NCBI RefSeq assembly: GCF_039523795.1
Contig: NZ_BAAAFZ010000051.1
Span: 1 to 32,883 of the forward strand
Source: Craurococcus roseus
GTDB taxonomy: Bacteria > Pseudomonadota > Alphaproteobacteria > Acetobacterales > Acetobacteraceae
DNA: 32,883 nucleotides
Direction: 5' to 3'
Shown in pieces: positions 22,334 to 29,814 of the stretch; within the stretch, counting starts at the first letter, position 1; each line of letters begins with the position of its first letter. A program made the position numbers and the translations under genes. The notes below the pieces were generated by a model. That model was not told where the DNA came from, searched no databases, and was given only the letters and a program-made list of their open reading frames with translations.

Positions 22334-23254
22334 GTGGGTCTCTCAGCGCGACGCCGCGTTCTCGCCTCCATGGGGGCCGCGATCGGCGCAGGTCTGTCCA
22401 CCGCGGCCTACGCGCTCGGCGTCGAGCCCGGATTACGGTTGCGTATGACGCGGTACGCGCTAACGCCGCCGAACTGGCCGCCCGGCTTCCACCTGCGGCT
22501 CGGCGTGGTCGCGGACCTCCATGCGGGGGAGCCCCACATGGGCACGGATCGCGTCCGGCGCGTCGTCGCTGCCGCCAACGCCCTGCGGCCGGACGTGATG
22601 CTCTTCCTCGGCGACCTCAACGCGTCCCACCGCTTCCTGTCTCGCCGCTTCTGGCCCGGCGAAACCGCGGCGCTGCTCGCTGATCTGCGGGCGCCGCTCG
22701 GCACCTACGCGATACTCGGCAACCACGACTGGTGGGAGGACGAAGCCGCGCAGCAGGCGAACCGCGGGCCGACCGAGGCGCACGGGGCCTTGGAACGGAA
22801 CGGCATCCCGGTGCTGGAGAACACCGGCCGGCGGCTCGTGAAGGACGGCCGACCCTTCTGGCTCCTCGGCCTCGGCGACCAATGGGCTTGGTGGGGCGGG
22901 AGCGTCAGGCGGCTGCATCGCGGTGGCGTGGACGATCTTCCGGCGACACTCGCCGTCGCGGACGATGACGCCCCGGCCATCCTCATGGCGCACGAGCCAG
23001 ACATCTTCCCCCAGGTTCCGTCCCGCATCGCGGTGACGCTGGCTGGGCACACCCATGGCGGGCAGGGGCGGCTCTTCGGCTGGGCGCCCTTCACCGCGTC
23101 CAAATTCGGCAACCGCTACGCCTATGGACACGTCGTCGAAGGCGATCGCCACCTGATCGTCTCCGGTGGGCTCGGATGCAGCGTCGCGCCCGTCCGCTTC
23201 GGTGCGCCGCCTGAGATCGTGCTCGTCGAGTTGGGTCAGCCGGGCGCCGGCTGA
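22334..23254 (+). CDS. Metallophosphoesterase (YkuE/YaeI-like), exported
   Basis: This is a 306-residue calcineurin-type phosphoesterase with a two-metal site. Motifs in order are D61-L-H63 (VVADLHAG), G93-D94 (FLGDLNAS), G129-N130-H131-D132 (ILGNHDWW), H220 (MAHEPD) and H239-T-H241-G-G (LAGHTHGGQ). The layout is that of YkuE/YaeI relatives acting on membrane lipids or other phosphodiesters. Using the GTG at 22334, two bases after the glycosylase stop, the N-terminus is MGLSARRRVLASMGAAIGAGLSTA, a Tat-like signal or anchor. Without it (ATG at 22370) the arginines are lost, so the GTG is preferred. The last 19 bases overlap the convergent hydrolase gene. Confidence 0.9.
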   Translation: MGLSARRRVLASMGAAIGAGLSTAAYALGVEPGLRLRMTRYALTPPNWPPGFHLRLGVVADLHAGEPHMGTDRVRRVVAAANALRPDVMLFLGDLNASHRFLSRRFWPGETAALLADLRAPLGTYAILGNHDWWEDEAAQQANRGPTEAHGALERNGIPVLENTGRRLVKDGRPFWLLGLGDQWAWWGGSVRRLHRGGVDDLPATLAVADDDAPAILMAHEPDIFPQVPSRIAVTLAGHTHGGQGRLFGWAPFTASKFGNRYAYGHVVEGDRHLIVSGGLGCSVAPVRFGAPPEIVLVELGQPGAG

Positions 23255-24015
23255 AAGAAGCTTTCCGCGACCGCCGTGAACTCCTCGGGCTTCTCCGCGT
23301 GCAGCCAATGGCCGGTGCCACGGAGGCTCAGGAAGCGCGCCGCCGGGAACAGCTCGCGGATGCGCGGCCGGTGCTCCGGCTGCACGTAGTCCGAGCGTTC
23401 GCCGAGCAGGAACAGCGTCGGCCCCTCGTAGCGCGAGTCGAAATCCGGGAAGCCCTCGATCTCGACCATCGCCGCGGCGATCTCGTCCAGGCCGCAGCGC
23501 CAGGAGGGCGCTTCACCATCGAACCGCAGGTTCTGCAACAGGAAGGCGCGCGTCGCCGCGTCCTGCACGCCCTCCGCCGACAGCGCCGCGTCCGCCTCGC
23601 GCCGCGCCAGGCCGGGGCGGAGCGGCACCGCCCGCATGGCGGCGACGATGCGCGCCTGCCGCGGCGGGTAGGGCACCGGCGCTATGTCGGCCACCAGCAG
23701 CCGCGAAACCATCCCCGGCCGGGTCAGCGCGAGCGCCATCGCCGCCTTGCCGCCCATGGAGTGCCCGAGCACGGCCGCCGGCGCGGCTCCGGCGACCTCG
23801 GCCGTTTCCGCGACGTCCGCCGCCATGCTGGCGTAGTCCATGGCCTCCGCCCGCGGCGAGGCGCCGTGGTTGCGGAGGTCCATCGCCAGCACCCGGCGCC
23901 GGGCGGCGAGGCGCTTGCCGATCGCGCCCCAGTTCCGCGCCGAGCCGAACAGCCCGTGGAGGATGACCAGCGGCGGATCGCCCGCCGCCCCGGCTTCGAC
24001 GGTGTTGAGCAGCAT
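23236..24015 (-). CDS. Alpha/beta hydrolase (YbfF-like esterase)
   Basis: This is a 259-residue serine esterase of the alpha/beta fold. The oxyanion-hole region is LHGLFGSARNWG (19-30), the conserved AMDLRNHGAS follows (44-53), the nucleophile is Ser86 in LGHSMGGKAAM, the acid is probably Asp209 in GERSDYV, and His236 lies in GTGHWLHAEKP. The combination DLRNHG...GHSMGGK is typical of the YbfF/ABHD11 group of short-acyl esterases. AAGGAG lies just before the ATG. It follows the EamA permease gene by 9 bp on the same strand and overlaps the metallophosphoesterase gene tail-to-tail by 19 bp. Confidence 0.93.
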   Translation of the reverse strand: MLLNTVEAGAAGDPPLVILHGLFGSARNWGAIGKRLAARRRVLAMDLRNHGASPRAEAMDYASMAADVAETAEVAGAAPAAVLGHSMGGKAAMALALTRPGMVSRLLVADIAPVPYPPRQARIVAAMRAVPLRPGLARREADAALSAEGVQDAATRAFLLQNLRFDGEAPSWRCGLDEIAAAMVEIEGFPDFDSRYEGPTLFLLGERSDYVQPEHRPRIRELFPAARFLSLRGTGHWLHAEKPEEFTAVAESFFQPAPG

Positions 24016-24024
24016 CCCCGCTCC

Positions 24025-24894
24025 TTACCCGCCACGCGCCGCGATGGCGACGCTGCCGAGGATCAACGCGCCGCCGAGCAGCACGTCCCACCCCAGCGGC
24101 TCGCCGAGCCACAGGTTCGACAGCGCCACTCCGAAGGCCGGGATCGCCAGGAAGCCGAGCGAGGCGACCACGCCCGACAAGCGCCGCCCCGCCTCGATGG
24201 TCGCCCAGGTGCCGATCGGCGCCGCCACCGCGCCGACGAAGGCGGCGTGCGGCCAAGCCTCCCGCCCGATGCCGCCCGCCGGTTCCCGGAGCAGCGCCAT
24301 CGGCAGGATCAGCAGGGCGCCGAGGCCGAAGCACCAGGGCAGCAGCTCCAGCACCGGGCGCTGCGGCGGCAGGCGCCGCGTGACGAGGATGGCGACGCTC
24401 CAAGCGAGGCTGGCACCCAGCAGCAGCGCGTAGCCGGCGAGGACGCCCGACGAGGCCCCGCCCGGCGGCGCCCAGGGCGCCATCAACGCCAGCACGCCGA
24501 GAAGCCCGACCGCCGCCGCCGCCCACTGCCGCGGCGACACCCGCTCGCCCAGGACCAACACGGACAGCGGCACCAGCCAGAACACCGTGACGTTGCTGAG
24601 GATGGCCGTGCGCCCCGCCGGCACGAAGCCCAACGCGAGGTGGGTGAGCGCGAAGAAACCGCCGAGTTGCAGCAGCCCGATGGCGGCCACCGCCGGCAGG
24701 TCCGCCCGCCGCGGCGCCCGCAACCGTCCGAGCGCCGCCAGCAGGGTAGCCGACACCAGCGCGGCCAGCCCGGCGCGGTTCAGCGCGAACCAGAGCGGCG
24801 TGGCGTGGGCGAAGGCGTGCTTGGTGACGGGCCAAATCCCGCCGAACAGGAGCACGGAGACCGCGAGGTAGCGCAGCCCCGCCGGGGCCGGCAT
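24025..24894 (-). CDS. EamA/DMT-superfamily permease
   Basis: This is a 289-residue inner-membrane protein with two EamA repeats of five helices each, the layout of the drug/metabolite transporter superfamily. The first repeat (about 1-140) includes PVTKHAFAHATPLWFALNRAGLAAL and AILSNVTVFWLVPLSVLVLGERVSPRQ. The second (about 150-285) includes GASLAWSVAILVTRRLP and LSNLWLGEPLGWDVLLGGALILGSV. Such proteins usually export amino acids or metabolites; the substrate is unknown. The start is either GTG at 24897 or the directly following ATG at 24894, used here. It sits in a minus-strand run with the SDR and quinone oxidoreductase upstream and the esterase downstream, gaps 9-19 bp. Confidence 0.92.
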   Translation of the reverse strand: MPAPAGLRYLAVSVLLFGGIWPVTKHAFAHATPLWFALNRAGLAALVSATLLAALGRLRAPRRADLPAVAAIGLLQLGGFFALTHLALGFVPAGRTAILSNVTVFWLVPLSVLVLGERVSPRQWAAAAVGLLGVLALMAPWAPPGGASSGVLAGYALLLGASLAWSVAILVTRRLPPQRPVLELLPWCFGLGALLILPMALLREPAGGIGREAWPHAAFVGAVAAPIGTWATIEAGRRLSGVVASLGFLAIPAFGVALSNLWLGEPLGWDVLLGGALILGSVAIAARGG

Positions 24895-24913
24895 CACGCC
24901 CCGCCGCGCCCGC

Positions 24914-25678
24914 TCAACTCATCATCCAGCCGCCGGACACGTCCAGGATGGCGCCGGTGACGAATTCCGCGTCCGGCCCGGACAGGAAGCACACGGCCCG
25001 CGCCACCTCCTCCGGCTCGCCGGCGCGGCCGAGCGGCGTCGCCGCGACGATGGCCTGGTTCGTCTCCGGGGCGGTGAGCTTCGCCAGCGGCGTGAGGATG
25101 CGCCCCGGCGCGACCGCGTTCACCCGGACGCCGTGCGGCCCCAGCTCGCCGGCCCAGTGGCGCGTGAGGCCGACCAGCGCCGTCTTGGTCGCGGTGTAGT
25201 GGCCGCTGACCAGCGGCGTCCACACGCGCCCGGAAACGGACGCCATGTTGACGATCCAGCCGCGCTTGCGCGCCACCATCCCCGGCGTGAGGCGCCGCGC
25301 CATGTTGAAGCAGCCGGTGAGGTTGACCGCGACCACCGCGTCCCACTCCGCGCCGTCCATTTCCCAGATCGGCACCGGCTTGCCGTCGCGCTTCGGGCTG
25401 ATGCCGGCGTTGTTGACCAGGATGTCCACCGGGCCGAGCGCCGCTTCCACCGCGGCGCAGGCCCGATCGACCGCGGCGCGGTCCGCCACGTCGCACCGCT
25501 CGGCGTGGCCGCCGCAAGCCCGCGCCGCTTCGGCCGCGAGGCCCGCGTCCGTGTCCAACACCGCCACCCGCGCCCCGCGCGTCGCCAGCTCGGCGGCCAC
25601 GGCGGCGCCGATCCCGCGCCCGCCGCCGGTGACGAGCGCCACGCGGCCGGCGTGGGTCCGCGGCGCGTCGGTCGCCAT
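24914..25678 (-). CDS. Short-chain dehydrogenase/reductase (FabG-like)
   Basis: This is a 254-residue classical SDR using NAD(H) or NADP(H) to oxidise or reduce a hydroxyl/keto group. The cofactor motif is TGGGRGIG (17-24). An acidic residue at the end of beta strand 2 (VAVLDTDAG, D42) favours NAD. NNAG is at 89-92. The catalytic tetrad is N119, S147, Y161 and K165 (YTATK). The closing VTGAILDVSGGWMMS is typical of 3-oxoacyl reductase-like members. The ATG lies six bases after the stop of the quinone oxidoreductase gene, so both are likely expressed together. The substrate is not predictable. Confidence 0.94.
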   Translation of the reverse strand: MATDAPRTHAGRVALVTGGGRGIGAAVAAELATRGARVAVLDTDAGLAAEAARACGGHAERCDVADRAAVDRACAAVEAALGPVDILVNNAGISPKRDGKPVPIWEMDGAEWDAVVAVNLTGCFNMARRLTPGMVARKRGWIVNMASVSGRVWTPLVSGHYTATKTALVGLTRHWAGELGPHGVRVNAVAPGRILTPLAKLTAPETNQAIVAATPLGRAGEPEEVARAVCFLSGPDAEFVTGAILDVSGGWMMS

Positions 25679-25684
25679 CGCCGC

Positions 25685-26719
25685 CTAGCCCTCCGCCACC
25701 CGGAGCACGATCTTGCCGATGTGCTTGCTGCTCTCCATCAGCGCGTGCGCCGCCGCCGCTTCGGCCATCGGGAACACCTTGAAGACCGGCGGCGCGCAGC
25801 GCCCGGCATCGAGCAGCGGCCACACCTTTTCCCGCAGCGCCGCGGCGATCTCGCCCTTCTGGGCCGTGGTGCGCGGCCGCATGGTGCTGCCGGTGACGGT
25901 GAGGCGGCGCACCATGATCGGGCGGAGGTCCACCTCGTCCGCCACGGCGCCGCCGAGGAAGGCGATGATCACCAAGCGCCCGTCCATCCGCAGGCATCGC
26001 AGGTTCCGCTCGAAATAGGCGCCGCCCACCATGTCCAGCACCACGTCGGCCAGCTTGCCCTCGGTGATGGTCTTCACCTCCTGGACGAAGTCCTGCTTCT
26101 TGTAGTCGATGGCGGCGTCGGCCCCGAGGTCGAGGCAGGCCTGGCACTTCTCCGGGCTGCCGGCGGTGGCGATGACCCGCGCCCCGAACGCCTTGGCGAA
26201 CTGGATGGCGGTGACGCCGATGCCGCTGGTGCCGCCGTGGACCAGCGCCGTCTCGCCCTCCTTAAGCCGGCCGTGCCCGAACAGGTTGGCCCAGACGGTG
26301 AATGCGGTTTCGCACAGCGCCGCGGCGCGCACGGCGTCGTAGCCGCGCGGCCAGGGCAGGCACTGCGGCGCCGGGGCGACGCAGTATTCGGCGTAGCCGC
26401 CGCCGTTGGTCAGCGCGCACACGCGGTCGCCCGGCTTCCAGGCGCCGGCGGCCTGCGGCCCGGCGGCCACCACTTCGCCCGCGACCTCCAACCCGAGGAT
26501 CGGGCTGGCGCCCGGCGGCGGCGGGTACTCGCCCTTGCGTTGCGACACGTCCGGCCTGTTCACGCCCGCGGCTAGGACGCGGATCAACACCTCGTCGGGA
26601 CCGGGCTGCGGCACGTCGCCGGTCGCGATCTTCAGCACCTCGGGCCCGCCGCCCCCGCCGTGGGCCACGTAGGACATGCGGCGCGGGACCGCGGCGGCGT
26701 CGTTTCCTGCTGCTGCCAT
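25685..26719 (-). CDS. NAD(P)H-quinone oxidoreductase (zinc-independent MDR, PIG3-like)
   Basis: This is a 344-residue medium-chain reductase. The N-terminal GroES-like domain reads VLIRVLAAGVNRPDVSQRKGEYPPPPGASPILGLEVAGEV, characteristic of the TP53I3/QOR group. The Rossmann domain has HGGTSGIGVTAIQFAKAFGARV. The zinc-binding cysteines of alcohol dehydrogenases are absent. The segment TVTGSTMRPRTTAQKGEI near the end is typical of this branch. It likely reduces quinones with NADPH in the cytoplasm. GGAGGGGAG lies before the ATG, which makes it the first gene of the minus-strand run down to the esterase. It is divergent from the LivK-type gene by 149 bp. Confidence 0.94.
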   Translation of the reverse strand: MAAAGNDAAAVPRRMSYVAHGGGGGPEVLKIATGDVPQPGPDEVLIRVLAAGVNRPDVSQRKGEYPPPPGASPILGLEVAGEVVAAGPQAAGAWKPGDRVCALTNGGGYAEYCVAPAPQCLPWPRGYDAVRAAALCETAFTVWANLFGHGRLKEGETALVHGGTSGIGVTAIQFAKAFGARVIATAGSPEKCQACLDLGADAAIDYKKQDFVQEVKTITEGKLADVVLDMVGGAYFERNLRCLRMDGRLVIIAFLGGAVADEVDLRPIMVRRLTVTGSTMRPRTTAQKGEIAAALREKVWPLLDAGRCAPPVFKVFPMAEAAAAHALMESSKHIGKIVLRVAEG

Positions 26720-26868
26720 GGCCGGTGTCTCCCCTCCGATCGGCGGCGACGTTCCGCGCGCCGCGTGCGCGCGTCAAGCGCACCGGATCGCCGGCGGGCG
26801 GGCGGCGGGCTTGCCAGCGTCCGGCCCTGCCGCGAGTATCGTTGCATCGAGTCGCCTCGCGCAGGGAC

Positions 26869-28143
26869 ATGCCCGACCGCATCCACAGGTCCTTTATGCC
26901 CCGACGCTCCGTGCTGGCCGGATTGGCCGGTGCGGCCATCGGTCCGCGCGGCTCCGCCGGCCAAGGCGGGGCTCCGCCGCCGGCGTCGGCCAACGGCGGC
27001 GAGATCCGGTTCGGCGCGCTGTACCCGTTTTCCGGCAGCCTGTCGCTGCTCGGGGACGAAAGCTTCCGCGGCGTGGAGATCGCCGTGGAGGAGCGCAACG
27101 CCGCCGGCGGCCTGCTGTCGCGCCCGGTCCGGCTGGTCAAAGGCGAAGCGGCCGACCAGAACCAAGCGGTGGTCGAGGCGCGCCGGTTGCTCGGCGCCGA
27201 ACGCGCCTCCGGCCTGTTCGGCACCTTCTCCTCCGCGCTTTCCTTCGCGGCCACGCAGGTCGCGGAGATGCAGCGCGTCCCCTATTTCGAACTGGGCGCC
27301 ATCGGCGACCCGATCACCGAGCGCGGCTTCCGCACCCTGTTCCGCACCTGCCCGCGCGCCTCCGACTTCGCGCGCGAGGCGGTGAACGCCGTGCCGGACA
27401 CGCTGGCGCCCGCCTGGGGAGTCGCCCCTGGCGCGATCAAGGTGGCGGTCCTCCACGAGGACGGCCTGTACGGCCAGAGCGTGTCCGCCTCGCAAGAGGC
27501 GATGCTCGGCGCGCGCGGGCTGGGGCTGGTGGAGAAGCTCGCCTACCCGGCCCGGAGCCCGGACCTCTCCACCGCGGTCCAGCGGCTGAAGGGCGCGAAA
27601 GCCGACGTGGTCCTGCACACCGGCTACCAGAACGACATCATCGTGTTCTACCGCGCGATGCGCGAGGCCGGCTGGCGTCCGCGCATGGTGATCGGCTCCG
27701 GCGCCGGGTACAGCGGCGTGGACACGATGCGGGCGGTCGGGCCGGACTTCGACGGCACCATGAACGTCGATTTCACCCAGTTCGAGGTGAACGAGCGCAT
27801 GGCGCCGGGCGTGAGGCGGTTCGTCGAGGCGTACCGGCGCCGCTACGGCAGCGAGCCGCGGTCGGGCCACAGCCTCGCCAACTACACCGGCGCGCGCGTC
27901 TGCCTGGACGCGGTGCAGCGCGCCGGCGGCCTGGAGGCCGACCGCGTCCGCGCCGCGATGCTGGCCACGGACCTGCCCGAAGGCGCGACGCCCAGCGGCT
28001 GGGGCGTGCGCTTCGACGAGCGCGGCCAGAACACCCGCGCCAAGCCCTTCGTGCTGCAATGGCAGAACGGCAAGCAGGTCACGGTCTTTCCCGCGGAAGC
28101 GGCCGTGGCGCGCCTGCGGGCGCAATTCGGGCCGGCCGGCTGA
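26869..28143 (+). CDS. ABC transporter substrate-binding protein (LivK/Peripla_BP_6 type)
   Basis: This is a 424-residue periplasmic receptor of the branched-chain amino acid/amide ABC transporter family. The N-terminus holds MPRRSVLAGLAGAAIGP, a Tat-like signal. The mature part begins IRFGALYPFSGSLSLLGDESFRGVEIAVEERNAAGGL and has the family segments VKGEAADQNQAVVEARRLL, GLFGTFSSALSFAATQVAE, KVAVLHEDGLYGQSVSASQ and KADVVLHTGYQNDIIVFYRAMREAGW. Two starts are possible, ATG 26869 (used) or ATG 26896, which begins directly at the signal peptide. No permease or ATPase genes are adjacent, so it is an orphan receptor here. The ligand is unknown. Confidence 0.93.
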   Translation: MPDRIHRSFMPRRSVLAGLAGAAIGPRGSAGQGGAPPPASANGGEIRFGALYPFSGSLSLLGDESFRGVEIAVEERNAAGGLLSRPVRLVKGEAADQNQAVVEARRLLGAERASGLFGTFSSALSFAATQVAEMQRVPYFELGAIGDPITERGFRTLFRTCPRASDFAREAVNAVPDTLAPAWGVAPGAIKVAVLHEDGLYGQSVSASQEAMLGARGLGLVEKLAYPARSPDLSTAVQRLKGAKADVVLHTGYQNDIIVFYRAMREAGWRPRMVIGSGAGYSGVDTMRAVGPDFDGTMNVDFTQFEVNERMAPGVRRFVEAYRRRYGSEPRSGHSLANYTGARVCLDAVQRAGGLEADRVRAAMLATDLPEGATPSGWGVRFDERGQNTRAKPFVLQWQNGKQVTVFPAEAAVARLRAQFGPAG

Positions 28144-28171
28144 GGCCACCCCGCCGCCCGGGGGCGCGCGT

Positions 28172-28396
28172 TCAGAGCGGCTTCTGCGCCTTTTCGAGCA
28201 GCCGCGCGAAGAAGCCGGGCTTCGCCTTCTTGTCGGCCGCCGTCGCCGACGGGCGGGTCTTGGCGGCGCCCGCCTCGTGTTCGCCGGCGGCGGCCTTGTC
28301 CTTGCGCTCCAACCACCGCTCCAAGGAAAGGCCGGCCTTCGCCGCGCGCTTCGCTTCGTAGGCCCTTTGGGCCTCGGTCATCTTGCGCCCGTCCAT
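28172..28396 (-). CDS. Small conserved basic protein
   Basis: This is a 74-residue, highly charged protein of unknown function. It begins MDGRKMTEAQRAYEAKRAAKAGLSLERWLERKDK, an amphipathic helical segment, then a lysine/alanine-rich linker, and ends KPGFFARLLEKAQKPL, a possible short amphipathic helix. It is cytoplasmic, with no signal peptide. ATG 28394-28396 is preceded by GGGGGA; a second ATG five codons on is also possible. The body resembles small hypothetical proteins of Acetobacteraceae, but no named family is recognised. It is transcribed away from the DUF1491 gene and towards the LivK-type gene. Confidence 0.7.
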   Translation of the reverse strand: MDGRKMTEAQRAYEAKRAAKAGLSLERWLERKDKAAAGEHEAGAAKTRPSATAADKKAKPGFFARLLEKAQKPL

Positions 28397-28505
28397 GAGA
28401 TCCCCCGCGGGAGCGTCCGCCGCTCGTCGGCCCCGATGTGGCGGGCCGCCGGGCGCGAAGCAAGCCGAGCCTTGCCGCGGCGCGCGCACGTGTCAGGGTC
28501 GGCCC

Positions 28506-28838
28506 ATGGAAGCGCGCGTGAAAGCCGGGATTTGGGTCTCCATGGCCCTTCGGTTGGCCGACCTGGCCGGGCGGAGCGGCGTGGTGCTGCGTCGGGGCGA
28601 CGCCGACAGCGGCGGCGTTCTGTGCGTGCTGCGGGGGCGTGAGGGGTTGGTGGTGCTGAGCCAGGTGCGCGACGCGGAAGGCCGGCCCGCGTGGCTGCGC
28701 GGCAGCGGCGCCGAGCTTTTGGACCAAGCCGCGGCCGACGCTTACGTGGAGCGGCAGGTGCGGCGCGACCCCGACCTTTGGGTGCTCGAATTCGAAACGC
28801 CCGACTTCCTGCCGCCCTTCGAAGCGAGAATACTTTAG
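28506..28838 (+). CDS. DUF1491 family protein
   Basis: This is a 110-residue cytoplasmic protein matching the alphaproteobacterial DUF1491 family by its pattern: ARVKAGIWVSMALRLADLAGRSGVVLRRGD near the N-terminus, GGVLCVLRGREGLVVLSQVRD in the middle and DAYVERQVRRDPDLWVLEFETPDFLPPFE at the C-terminus. The function is not known. AGGG seven bases before the ATG supports the start. It is divergent from the small basic protein gene (109 bp apart) and lies 172 bp upstream of the response regulator gene on the same strand. Confidence 0.85.
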   Translation: MEARVKAGIWVSMALRLADLAGRSGVVLRRGDADSGGVLCVLRGREGLVVLSQVRDAEGRPAWLRGSGAELLDQAAADAYVERQVRRDPDLWVLEFETPDFLPPFEARIL

Positions 28839-29010
28839 ACGCCATCCATGTTAACGTAATCCAAGGCATTTTATCGCAGTAACGTGTCGCCATATCGTTC
28901 AATGAGATGATGCGCTGCTCAATGCTTTGGTTTCATTCTGCTCTCCGAAGGTTGCTCGGCCTTCCCTGGCAGCACGCCGACTGGTGAACCTTGAGCCCCT
29001 GGAGATGTGT
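28839..29010 (+). promoter_or_regulatory. AT-rich leader of the response regulator gene
   Basis: The 172-bp gap before the response regulator drops sharply in GC, especially 28830-28925, against a background of about 70% GC. It contains TTAACGTAAT at 28851-28860 and a second TAACGT at 28880-28885, 28 bp apart, plus TTTTATC and CATATCG stretches. A promoter is likely, and the TAACGT pair could be a regulator site. The CtrA-type TTAA-N7-TTAA is not met. GGAG at 29001-29004 is the ribosome binding site. Confidence 0.4.
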
Positions 29011-29739
29011 ATGACGACGCCCCGACCCATCCTGATCGTCGAAGACGACGCGGCGCTCCGCGCCACGCTGGCGGAGCAGATCATGCTCGCCGGCGAGTTC
29101 CACATCGACGAGGCCGAAACGGCGGCCGAGGCCTCCGCCAAGCTCAACGAGGGCAACGCCCGGTACGACGCGATCCTGCTCGATGTCGGCCTTCCGGACG
29201 GCGACGGGCGCGAGTTCTGCGCCAAGCTCCGGCGCGACGGCAAGCGCATGCCGGTGATCATGCTGACGGGGGCGGACGCGGAGCAGGACGTGGTGCGCGG
29301 GCTGGACGCCGGCGCCAACGACTACATCGCCAAGCCCTTCCGCCTCAACGAGCTGCTGGCCCGCGTGCGCGCCCAGCTCCGCGTCTTCGACAACTCCGAG
29401 GACGCGGTGTTCACCATCGGCCCCTACATGTTCCGCCCCTCGGCCAAGCTGCTGCTGGAGCCGGCCAAGAACCGCAAGGTGCGGCTGACGGACAAGGAGT
29501 CCAACATCCTCAAGTACCTCTACCGGGCCGCCGGCAAGCCGGTGCCCCGCCAGGTGCTGCTGAACGAGGTGTGGGGCTACAACGCCGCGGTGACCACGCA
29601 CACGCTGGAGACGCACATCTACCGCCTCCGGCAGAAGATCGAGCCGGACCCGTCGAAGACGCGCCTCCTGCTCACGGAAGGCGGCGGCTACCGGCTGGAC
29701 GTGCAGGCGGGGCAAGAGGCCGGCATCGCCATCGGCTGA
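29011..29739 (+). CDS. OmpR/PhoB-family response regulator
   Basis: This is a 242-residue two-component DNA-binding regulator. The receiver domain (about 5-120) has the acidic pair E11-D12-D13, the phosphorylation site Asp58 (AILLDVGLPDGDG), Thr86 (MLTGAD) and Lys108 (YIAKPF). The winged-helix output domain (about 135-235) has LTDKESNILKYLYRAAGKPVPRQVLLNEVWGYN and THTLETHIYRLRQKIEPDP with TEGGGYRL. The ATG at 29011 has GGAG six bases upstream; an ATG two codons earlier has no room for a ribosome binding site. No histidine kinase gene adjoins it, so it is an orphan regulator in this window. A strong terminator follows. The targets are unknown. Confidence 0.95.
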   Translation: MTTPRPILIVEDDAALRATLAEQIMLAGEFHIDEAETAAEASAKLNEGNARYDAILLDVGLPDGDGREFCAKLRRDGKRMPVIMLTGADAEQDVVRGLDAGANDYIAKPFRLNELLARVRAQLRVFDNSEDAVFTIGPYMFRPSAKLLLEPAKNRKVRLTDKESNILKYLYRAAGKPVPRQVLLNEVWGYNAAVTTHTLETHIYRLRQKIEPDPSKTRLLLTEGGGYRLDVQAGQEAGIAIG

Positions 29740-29769
29740 CGGCGCCGCGCCTGGGGGTCGGGAGCGTGG

Positions 29770-29803
29770 GGGCGGCGCGGAGAAGGTCCGCGCCGCCCTT
29801 TTT
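29770..29803 (+). terminator. Intrinsic terminator of the response regulator gene
   Basis: A perfect 12-bp stem, GGGCGGCGCGGA (29770-29781) with TCCGCGCCGCCC (29787-29798), encloses the 5-base loop GAAGG and is followed directly by TTTTT. It ends transcription of the regulator 30 bases after its stop. It lacks a T-run on the other strand, so the convergent MotB-like operon is not served. Confidence 0.92.
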
Positions 29804-29814
29804 CTACGCCGGCG

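Noticed and set aside
28851..28870. CtrA binding site (TTAA-N7-TTAA) upstream of the response regulator
   Set aside because: Only the first half-site TTAACG is present; seven bases later there is no TTAA.
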